DNA of 64,000 nucleotides, from NCBI GenBank assembly GCA_965207335.1, contig OZ242267.1, forward strand, positions 1,178,001 to 1,242,000, read 5' to 3'. The notes beneath the pieces are model-generated. The model was not told where the DNA came from and ran no database searches. It worked only from the letters and a program-made list of their open reading frames with translations. Position numbers and translations under genes: made by a program. Source of the DNA: G965207335 sp965207335. Its GTDB lineage: Bacteria > Pseudomonadota > Gammaproteobacteria > PS1 > Pseudothioglobaceae. Of the stretch, positions 44,056 through 52,268 are shown piece by piece (the first letter of the stretch is position 1; each line of letters begins with the position of its first letter).

Positions 44056-45516
44056 ATGAAAAATAAAATATCAAAATCATCCTATAAAAAAGGCATAAAC
44101 TGCCAAAAAGCACTATGGTTAAGTAAAAATCGCCCTGAATTAATAATAGCACAAGATAAACCAATATTTTCTCAGGGTAATGTTGTTGGAGAATTAGCAA
44201 GGGATTTATTTACTGGCGGAAAACTAGTACCTTTTAGTAATTTTAATGAAATGATAAATTTAACTAAAAAATTACTAAACACCACAAATATTATCTACGA
44301 GGCATCATTTAGTACAGATAGTACTTTTGTAATAGCAGATATTTTGATACGAAATGGCAAAGTCTGGGATATTTACGAAGTTAAGTCATCTACAACAATT
44401 AAAGACACCCATATTATTGATATTTGCTATCAATATCACTCTATAAAACAGCATATTTCTGTTGGCAAGTGCTATATAGTTTATATCAATAATAGTTATA
44501 TAAGAGATGGTAGTTTAGATATTAGTCAGTTATTTAATATAGAAAATATCACTGATAAAGTGCTAAAAATTATGCCAGATATTGAGCCAAACCTTAATAA
44601 ACTACTTGAGACTTTAAACAACAAAGAACCAAGTATTGATATTGGTACTTATTGTAACCATCCTTATGAATGTGAATTTAAGGACTATTGTTGGCGTAAT
44701 ATTCCTAAAAAATCAGTGTTTAACTTATATCGTTTGAATACTAATAAAAAATTTGACTATTATTATCAAGGCAAAATTAGCTATTCTGATTTCAAAAATG
44801 AAGAGTTAAGCAAAATTCAAAGCCTGCAAATTAGTTGCAAAGAGCTAGTCAATAAAGAAATTATTAAAAACTTTGTTGATAAAGTAAAGTATCCAATTAA
44901 TTTTTTTGATTTTGAAACTTTTATAGATGCCGTACCAAAATTTGACAAACAAAAACCATATATGCAAATACCCTTTCAATATTCACTACATATTTTAGAT
45001 GAATATGGTAATTTAACACATAAAGAGTTTTTAGCAGAATGTGGTATTGACCCAAGAGAGATTTTAGTTAAAGCTATGCTAAAAGATATTAACAAAAATG
45101 GTACTATTGTTGCCTTCAATCAAAGCTTTGAAATTGCTAGAATTAAAGAATTAGCAAAATTTTTACCACAGTATAAAAACGAGTTACTACAATTAATTAC
45201 AAGATTTGTTGATTTAATTGAGCCATTTAGAAATCTAGGTTATTATCATCCTGATTTTAATGGCAGTTTTTCTATCAAATCTATTATTCCTGCTATGTTT
45301 AAAAATAATGACGAGCTAAATTATAAAAATTTAGGATGTGTACAAAATGGCGGTGATGCAATGAATGTTTTTGTCAATCTACATTTAGAAAAAGACGAAA
45401 TAAAAATTAAAGAAACTAGAAATGATTTATTAAGATATTGCCATCTTGACACCTTAGCAATGGTTAAAATTTGGCAAAAACTATTGTTGCTAATAAGAAA
45501 AAATAAGGGGATATAA
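44056..45516 (+). CDS. DUF2779 protein: Cas4/RecB-like nuclease region plus DEDD-type exonuclease-like domain
   Basis: 486 aa. It starts MKNKISKSSYKKGINCQKALWLSK. The N-terminal half has a PD-(D/E)xK-like region (IRNGKVWDIYEVKSST) and a Cys cluster CNHPYECEFKDYCW, as in Fe-S nucleases of the Cas4/AddB type. From about residue 280 an RNase H-like region begins with NFFDFETF, followed by AFNQSFEIARIKELA and a late RYCHLDTLAM, consistent with DEDD metal ligands. DUF2779 proteins are of unknown function, probably DNA or RNA end processing. It diverges from the precursor operon. Confidence 0.8.
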   Translation: MKNKISKSSYKKGINCQKALWLSKNRPELIIAQDKPIFSQGNVVGELARDLFTGGKLVPFSNFNEMINLTKKLLNTTNIIYEASFSTDSTFVIADILIRNGKVWDIYEVKSSTTIKDTHIIDICYQYHSIKQHISVGKCYIVYINNSYIRDGSLDISQLFNIENITDKVLKIMPDIEPNLNKLLETLNNKEPSIDIGTYCNHPYECEFKDYCWRNIPKKSVFNLYRLNTNKKFDYYYQGKISYSDFKNEELSKIQSLQISCKELVNKEIIKNFVDKVKYPINFFDFETFIDAVPKFDKQKPYMQIPFQYSLHILDEYGNLTHKEFLAECGIDPREILVKAMLKDINKNGTIVAFNQSFEIARIKELAKFLPQYKNELLQLITRFVDLIEPFRNLGYYHPDFNGSFSIKSIIPAMFKNNDELNYKNLGCVQNGGDAMNVFVNLHLEKDEIKIKETRNDLLRYCHLDTLAMVKIWQKLLLLIRKNKGI

Positions 45517-45559
45517 ATATTAATTACTCTTATTACAGGAAAAACTGCCACTAATTATA

Positions 45560-45620
45560 CTGTGCTTGTAAGATGAGGTTGCCATGCACAAAAAACTGCG
45601 CTCGCAATGACGGTTGGTAT
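45560..45620 (+). repeat. REP-like palindrome, diverged
   Basis: AAGATGAGGTTGCCATGCAC ... CTCGCAATGACGG, a single diverged REP-like unit between the DUF2779 and DUF1272 genes. Confidence 0.6.
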
Positions 45621-45671
45621 AAAATAGTAGTATATTTAAGGTATATAATCAGAAATATGGAGTAAAGTATT

Positions 45672-45980
45672 ATGTTAGAACTTCGTCCAAACTGTGAGTG
45701 TTGTGATAAAGACCTGCCACCAGATTCGACAGAAGCAAATATCTGTAGTTATGAATGCACTTTTTGCACTGAATGTGTAGAAGGACTACTGCAAAATGTT
45801 TGTCCTAATTGTGGCAGTGGTTTTATACCAAGACCTATTCGTACAAAAACAGAGCATAAACTAGGCTTGAGTATTACCAAGCATCCAGCTTCCACAAAAC
45901 GCATTAATACCAATTACAGCCGTGAAGAAATTTTAGCATTTTGTAATGCTGTTAAAGACATTGCCCCAGAAGATAGGTAA
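45672..45980 (+). CDS. DUF1272 domain-containing zinc-binding protein
   Basis: 102-aa protein whose first 60 residues match DUF1272: MLELRPNCECCDKDLPPDS, ICSYECTFCTECVEG and VCPNCGSGFIPRP. The eight spaced cysteines should bind two zinc ions in a RING-like arrangement. The C-terminal tail is basic then acidic. Function is unknown. RBS GGAG lies before the ATG. Confidence 0.9.
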   Translation: MLELRPNCECCDKDLPPDSTEANICSYECTFCTECVEGLLQNVCPNCGSGFIPRPIRTKTEHKLGLSITKHPASTKRINTNYSREEILAFCNAVKDIAPEDR

Positions 45981-46404
45981 GTACTATAAATTTAGTCCCG
46001 TGACGGAAAAAGAAAAATAGTTATTTTATCCGTCATTGCTAGCTTTTGTAAAAAAGCGTGGCAATCTCGTCTTACAAACACACCCACCGTCATTGCGAGA
46101 CTTGATAAAGGCGTGGTAATCTCATCCTACAAACGCGGTGTAATTGGTGGCAGTATATTGCCTGAGATTGCTACGCATAAAAAAACTATGCTCGCAATGA
46201 CGGTGGGAATAATTAGTACCAGTATTTTGCCCGTCATTGCGAGACTTGATAAAGGCGTGGCAATCTCACACACTAAAAAACAGTGTTCGCAATGACGGTT
46301 GGTAGATTTTAGCACTATTTTTACCATCTTTTTAAATGAGACCTTTGCATAAATACTATTAAAAAGTAGTATATAAACCTTAATTTTGACATAAAATAAC
46401 ATTT
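45981..46404 (+). repeat. REP-like cluster and solo MITE end before fadE
   Basis: Palindromic units CGTCATTGC...GTGGCAATCTC lie at about 46030-46070, 46087-46130, 46163-46205, 46230-46270 and 46272-46305. An IS3-end-like scrap (GATTTTAGCACTATTTTTA) follows, and then a single MITE terminal repeat (GAGACCTTTGCATAAAT, 46338-46354). The cluster separates the DUF1272 gene from the fatty-acid operon and may end or start transcription. Confidence 0.75.
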
Positions 46405-48672
46405 ATGGGAACGGTAATTATTTTTTATGTATTATTTTTGTTTGTATTTGGGTATTTATTTACAAACTATGGCTTGTTGTGGCGTTATTTTCTTTGGCTG
46501 TTTGTACTTTCATTGGGTGTTTTTCTTTGTTTACTATTTGGTTTGCACTATTTAGCTGTGGCTTTATGGGTTGTTTTCATGGCATTAGCTAGTATTCTTA
46601 CAATACCAATATTAAGGCGTTTTATTATTAGTTACCCTTTGTTTAGATATGCAAAAAAACAAAACATTAAAATTAGTAATACTGAAAAGATAGCTATTGA
46701 TAGTGGTGATACGCATTGGGAGAGTTGTTTATTTAGCAATAAACTTGACTGGGAGCAATTAATAAATACTAAAACTACTACACTTAGTACAGATGAGGTA
46801 GATTTTATTGCTAAACAAACCAATGAATTATGCGAGCTATTTTTAATAAATGGTATGGGCGATAAGGTTATAGCATTTATTAAAACTTACAAGTTTTGGG
46901 CATTGATAATTGCCAAAGAATATGGTGGGTTAGGATTTTCACCATTAGCACATAGTAAAATTATTGCTAAATTAGCCAGTTGTGATGTAGCTTTATCGGT
47001 AACAGTAATGGTGCCTAATTCCTTAGGTCCTGCTGAACTGCTTAGTCATTATGGTACTAAAAAGCAAAAAGATTATTACCTGCCTAGATTAGCCCAAGGT
47101 ACTGAAGTACCTTGCTTTGCACTTACCTCAGTAGTAGCAGGTTCTGATGCAGGTGCTATTACTGATACTGGTGTTGTGTGCTATGGGCAATATCAAGGGG
47201 AAAAAGTATTAGGTTTGCGACTTAACTGGCAAAAAAGATATACTACACTAGCACCTATTGCTACTATAATTGGACTTGCATTTAAAGCTTTTGACCCTGA
47301 ACACTTGATTTCTGATAAAGAAGAATTAGGCATTACCTGTGCATTAATACCTGCTAATACTGATGGCATATCCATAGGAAGATTTCATAAACCTATGGGG
47401 CTTAAGTTTGCTAACGGTCCTCATAGCGGTATTGATGTATTTGTGCCTATTGACTTTGTTATTGGCGAAAAGGAATATTTAGGCAGAGGCTGGGAGATGC
47501 TAATGCAAAGTTTATCAGCTGGTAGAGGCATATCATTACCATCTCTATCTATTGCTGGAGTTAGCCTATGTCTAAAAACTAGCTTAGAATATGGCCATAT
47601 TCGCAAACAATTTCATCAGCCAATAGTCAGTTTTCAGGGCATTTACGAAAAGATTTGTGCTATGGCTGGTGAATTGTATATGATGAAAGCAATGACTAAT
47701 TTTAATATTGATGCATTAATGCTTGGGTTAAAACCTAGTGTAATATCAGCTATGTTAAAGTATAACCACACCCAGACATTAAGAGATGTTACTAATGATG
47801 CTATGGATATTCACGGCGGTAAAACCGTAATGTTAGGCGATAGTAATTATCTAGCAGCTTTGTACCAAAGTTTGCCTATTGCAATAACAGTAGAAGGTGC
47901 TAATATTATGACTAGGAGTTTTTTGGTTTACGGACAGGGATTAATGCGTTGTCATCCATTTTTATACGGTTATATTAAGGTATTAGAAAAAGATGATAAG
48001 TATCAGTTTGATAAGCTGTTGGCAGAGAATATTGGTTATTTATGGCATACTAAGGTAAGCGTTTTTACTAAGGCAATTAGTGCTGGATTTTTTGTTAAAA
48101 TACCCAAAATAACCCCTAACAATTGTAAATGTTATTATCGGCGTTTAAGCGTACTTAGTGCTAGTTTTGCTTTTTTAAGCGAGTTAGCTTTAATAAAATT
48201 TGGCAATAAACTAAAATTTAACGAAAGTTTAGGTGCTTTATTTGCTGATTTATTAACTACTATGTATGGTATTTCTAGTGTTTTAAGGGAATTTCATAAC
48301 TCAAATAATAAAGACTTAGAACAAGACCTACTGCATTATATTTGTCAAACAAAAACCCATCAAGCACAACTATTAGTTTTAAAAATAACCAGTTATTTTA
48401 CTAGCAGTTTTTTTATTAAACGACTAGTTTTACCATTTGGATTAAATTACAAACCAAGCACGCAAAAACTAGAAAAAAAATTAATAGGGCAATTATCTGG
48501 TGAATTAAAACCCCTACTAACAGGAGATGTTTTTATCTCTAAAAAATTAGAAAAACACCCACTAACACAATTAGAAAAGGCTTATAATTTATCACAAAGC
48601 CAAAAAGATGAAGAAGTATTACAAAAATTAATAGAGCAAATATTACAAGTTGATGATTATGCCCAAATATAA
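46405..48672 (+). CDS. fadE: Acyl-CoA dehydrogenase FadE
   Basis: First oxidation step of beta-oxidation. Like E. coli FadE it begins with hydrophobic helices (residues 1-75: VLFLFVFGYLF, FLWLFVLSLGVFLCLLFG, ALWVVFMALASILTIPIL) that anchor it in the inner membrane. The flavoenzyme core has AKEYGGLGFSPLAHSKI, TSVVAGSDAG, GRGWEMLMQSLSAGRG, and the FadE-type IHGGKTVMLG and VEGANIMTRS. A C-terminal DUF1974-like region follows. At 755 aa it is somewhat shorter than E. coli FadE (814). It is the first gene of an operon; its 3' end overlaps the fadB start at 48659. Confidence 0.93.
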   Translation: MGTVIIFYVLFLFVFGYLFTNYGLLWRYFLWLFVLSLGVFLCLLFGLHYLAVALWVVFMALASILTIPILRRFIISYPLFRYAKKQNIKISNTEKIAIDSGDTHWESCLFSNKLDWEQLINTKTTTLSTDEVDFIAKQTNELCELFLINGMGDKVIAFIKTYKFWALIIAKEYGGLGFSPLAHSKIIAKLASCDVALSVTVMVPNSLGPAELLSHYGTKKQKDYYLPRLAQGTEVPCFALTSVVAGSDAGAITDTGVVCYGQYQGEKVLGLRLNWQKRYTTLAPIATIIGLAFKAFDPEHLISDKEELGITCALIPANTDGISIGRFHKPMGLKFANGPHSGIDVFVPIDFVIGEKEYLGRGWEMLMQSLSAGRGISLPSLSIAGVSLCLKTSLEYGHIRKQFHQPIVSFQGIYEKICAMAGELYMMKAMTNFNIDALMLGLKPSVISAMLKYNHTQTLRDVTNDAMDIHGGKTVMLGDSNYLAALYQSLPIAITVEGANIMTRSFLVYGQGLMRCHPFLYGYIKVLEKDDKYQFDKLLAENIGYLWHTKVSVFTKAISAGFFVKIPKITPNNCKCYYRRLSVLSASFAFLSELALIKFGNKLKFNESLGALFADLLTTMYGISSVLREFHNSNNKDLEQDLLHYICQTKTHQAQLLVLKITSYFTSSFFIKRLVLPFGLNYKPSTQKLEKKLIGQLSGELKPLLTGDVFISKKLEKHPLTQLEKAYNLSQSQKDEEVLQKLIEQILQVDDYAQI

Positions 48673-51072
48673 AACAAAAAATATAATTGTATTGGTGTTT
48701 TAGGTAGTGGTGTTATGGGTTCACAAATAGCTGCTGTGTTTGCTAATGCCAATATTCAAGTATATTTATTTGACCAAGATGATTATGCAGAGAAAAATAT
48801 AGCAAAACTAAGCAAAATAAAACCCCTGCCATTAGTTAGCGAGAAAAAAAAACAATATATAACTCCCTGTAATTACAAACAACATTTAGCTAATATTAGT
48901 AAGTGTGATTTAATAATCGAAGCTATTGTTGAGGATTTGAATATTAAAAAAGAGTTATTTGCTACTATTGATGACTACCTAAGCGATGATGCTGTTATAG
49001 CTAGTAATACCTCAAGTCTTAGTATTAATACATTGGCTACTAGTTTTAACAAGCATAGCAGTAGGTTTTGTGGCATACATTTTTTTAATCCACCAAGATA
49101 TATGAGTTTAGTTGAACTTATTAAGGTCGAAGAATCCGATGATTTTATGCCAGACATAGAAAGATTTTTAACCACAGAGTTAGGCAAAAATATTTTATAT
49201 GCTAAGGATAGTGTTGGCTTTGTAGCTAATCGTATTGGGGTATTTTCATTAGCTAGTGTAATACACAGAGCCTTAGAATTTAAGCTTAGTTTTGATGTTG
49301 TAGATGCCCTAACAGGGAATTTAATAAATCGTAGCAAAAGTGCTTCATTTCGCACCGCAGATTTAGTTGGTTTAGATGTATTATTAAAGGTATTTAATGA
49401 GTTTTATGATAAACACACAACAGATCCTTGGCGAGATTATTTTATACCACCAAACTGGCTTATTAAATTAGTAGAAAGTGGGCGATTAGGACAAAAAACT
49501 TCTGTTGGCATATACAAAAAACAAAACAAAGATATTCTATCGTATAATCCAGAAAATGATAGCTATGAAAAAACCACCTATAAAATTGACAAATCTGTCA
49601 AAAATTTATTAAAAATAACCTCTATTGACAAGCAGATACAGGCACTGCGTAACCATAATCACAAAGAGGCTAAGTTTTTATACGCCATTATTAAAGACCT
49701 ATGCTTATACGCTAGTTATCACTTAAACGATATTGCTACAACTCCCTTAGATATAGATACAGCACTTAGATGGGGTTATGGTTGGCAATTAGGTATTTTT
49801 GCTTACTGGCAACAAAATAACATCCAAAATACTTTGGCATTATTAACACAAAAAGAAGAAAAACATACTGCTAGTTGGTTGCAGTCATGTCCAGAATTTT
49901 ATAACAAAGATAAGACTTGGCACCCAAAAACAAAATCATTGGTAAATTTTTCAAAAGCAAATACCTATAAACGCCAATTATATCGTAGTTATTTTCTTAA
50001 CCAGTGCGATGATGCTGAATTTGGGCAAACAATTTTTGCTAATGATTATTTGCGTCTTTGGCACGATAATGACAATATTGCTATTATTAGCTTTAAAACT
50101 AAAATGAATGTTCTTAGTTATGAGCTTATTACCTCACTTAATAAAGCTATTGATATAGCAAATGATGATTTTGATGCATTAATTATCTGGCAACAACAAG
50201 CTCCGTTTTGTGCTGGTGCTGATTTGTATGAAATTTATGCTGGTGCAAAATTAGGACGAACCTATAAAACTGGGGTAATTAGTAGTATAAAAGGCACACT
50301 ATTACAAGTAATAAAGCCAGATTTACCTAAAATAACCAACTTACCGTCTATTAGTGATACTATTAGTTTATTACAGCAAACGCTGTCTAAACTAAAATTC
50401 TGTTCTATACCTACTATTGCTGCTGTAGAAGGTTTGGCATTAGGTGGTGGTTGTGAAGTACTACTACATTGTGATAAACGAGTTGTTGCTAGCGAAAGCT
50501 ATATTGGCTTAGTAGAAATAGGTGTGGGGGTATTACCAGCTGGAGGTGGCTGTAAAGAAATGGCTTATCGTGCTTATAAAAATAGCATAGGAGGTGATTT
50601 ATTTACCTTAATTGCTAAGTATTTTGAACAAATAGGCTTAGCAAGTGTATCAAGTAGTGCTGAAGATGCAAGACAAATGCATTATTTAGATACAGGGGAT
50701 ATAATTGTAGCCCATGCAAAAGAATTATTATATTTTGCCAAACAACAAGCACAACTTATGATTGATAATTGTTATCGCCCACCTAATAAAAATAATCTAA
50801 TTAAACTGGCAGGTAGCGGTGTTTATGCTAATTTATTATCTCAATTAACAAACATGAGTGTTGGCGGTTATATATCAAAGCACGATTATCATATTGCCAG
50901 TTATATTGCTAAAATATTGACTGGGGGGGGGAATATGGCAGAAAATACTGAGGTTGATGAGGATTATTTATTAAATTTAGAAAAAGAATATTTTTTAACA
51001 CTATTAGAAGAGTCAAAAACCAAAGATAGGATTGAGCATATGCTAAAAACTAAAAAACCACTAAGAAATTAA
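48659..51072 (+). CDS. fadB: Bifunctional 3-hydroxyacyl-CoA dehydrogenase/enoyl-CoA hydratase
   Basis: Performs the second and third steps of beta-oxidation. The dehydrogenase comes first (IGVLGSGVMGSQIAAVFA, then SNTSSLSINTLA and GIHFFNPPRYMSLVE) and the crotonase fold is C-terminal (PFCAGADLYE, EGLALGGGCEVLLHCD, LVEIGVGVLPAGGG). This is the order opposite to E. coli FadB. The first in-frame ATG (48715) lies inside the NAD-binding glycine motif and cannot be the start. An ATG at 48659, overlapping fadE, gives MPKYKTK and needs a -1 slip or an extra A at the A6 run 48676-48681 to enter the frame. A G9 run lies at 50923-50931. Confidence 0.88.
48676..48681 (+). other. A6 run required for frame change at the fadB start
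   Basis: Read from the ATG at 48659, the codons are in the frame that stops at 48701. Slipping back one base on A AAA AAT, or adding one A during transcription, gives MPKYKTKKYNCIGVLGSG, a normal N-terminus for the family. Confidence 0.55.
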
Positions 51073-51074
51073 CT

Positions 51075-52265
51075 ATGAAACAAGAAAAAGCATATATTGT
51101 TGAGGCACTTCGTACTCCTGTCGCTAAGGCTGGCAGTATTTTTTCCTCAGTTCGTGCCGACGATTTATTAGTCATAGTATTGACACAATTATTAAAAAAT
51201 CAGCCTAATTTAGATGCTAATATAATTGATGATGTAGTAATTGGTTGTGCCATGCCAGAAGCAGAACAAGGACTTAATGTAGCAAGAAGTGCATTATTAC
51301 TGGCAAACTATCCACAATCTGTATGTGGTATGACGGTAAATCGCTTTTGTGCTTCAGGTTTACAAGCTATTGCTATTGGCGCAAATAAGATATTATTAGG
51401 ACAGGCTGATGTTGTTGTAGCTGGCGGGGTTGAGAGCATGTCTATGATGCCACCTGTTGGGCATACACCAAGAATGAATGCGCGTTATTTTGCAGATGAT
51501 AATATAGGTTTAGCTTATGGCATGGGTATTACCGCAGAAGAAGTTGCCAAGCGTTTTAGTGTATCTAGAGAGGCACAAGATAAGTTTTCCTTAAACAGCC
51601 ATCAAAAAGCAATAACAGCAATAAAAAATGGTTATTTTAGTAATGAAATTGTACCTGTTGCTGTGCATAACAATAAATATGATAGCAAAACAAAGACATT
51701 ACTTGATGACTATCATACTTACAAACAAGATAATGGTGCAAGAGAGGATACAAGTATTCAAGCTCTGGCTAAATTAAGGTCTGTTTTTGCCAAAGATGGC
51801 ACGGTAACAGCAGGTAATAGCTCACAAAGAAGCGATGGGGCTAGTGCTATTATGATTTGTAATGAAAAAACATTAACTAAATTTAATCTAACGCCGTTAG
51901 CAGAATTTATTGGCTTTAGTGTAGCTGGTGTAGCACCAGAAATTATGGGAATAGGTCCGGTAAAAGCAATACCAAAGGTATTAAGACAATGCCAATTAAA
52001 CATAGATGATATTGACACTATTGAGTTAAATGAAGCTTTTGCAGCCCAAAGTATAGCCGTTATAAATGAGCTACACTTAGATAAAAATAAAATAAACCCT
52101 AATGGCGGAGCTATTAGTTTAGGACATCCATTAGGTGCTACAGGGGCTATTCGCACAACTAGTTTATTACATACCCTGCAAAGAAAAAAACAAACATTAG
52201 GTATGGTAACTATGTGTATAGGTGCTGGAATGGGTGCGGCTGGAATTTTTAAAAATATTTCATAA
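51075..52265 (+). CDS. fadA: Acetyl-CoA acyltransferase (thiolase)
   Basis: Final thiolytic step of beta-oxidation. The acyl-binding Cys92 is in VNRFCASGLQAI; GGVESMSMMP, the catalytic His in NPNGGAISLGHPLGATGAIR, and the second Cys in MCIGAGMGAAGIF are present. The length is 396 aa. It starts 2 bp after the fadB stop, consistent with a shared mRNA. With FadE and FadB it completes the cycle to acetyl-CoA. Confidence 0.94.
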   Translation: MKQEKAYIVEALRTPVAKAGSIFSSVRADDLLVIVLTQLLKNQPNLDANIIDDVVIGCAMPEAEQGLNVARSALLLANYPQSVCGMTVNRFCASGLQAIAIGANKILLGQADVVVAGGVESMSMMPPVGHTPRMNARYFADDNIGLAYGMGITAEEVAKRFSVSREAQDKFSLNSHQKAITAIKNGYFSNEIVPVAVHNNKYDSKTKTLLDDYHTYKQDNGAREDTSIQALAKLRSVFAKDGTVTAGNSSQRSDGASAIMICNEKTLTKFNLTPLAEFIGFSVAGVAPEIMGIGPVKAIPKVLRQCQLNIDDIDTIELNEAFAAQSIAVINELHLDKNKINPNGGAISLGHPLGATGAIRTTSLLHTLQRKKQTLGMVTMCIGAGMGAAGIFKNIS

Positions 52266-52268
52266 ACT

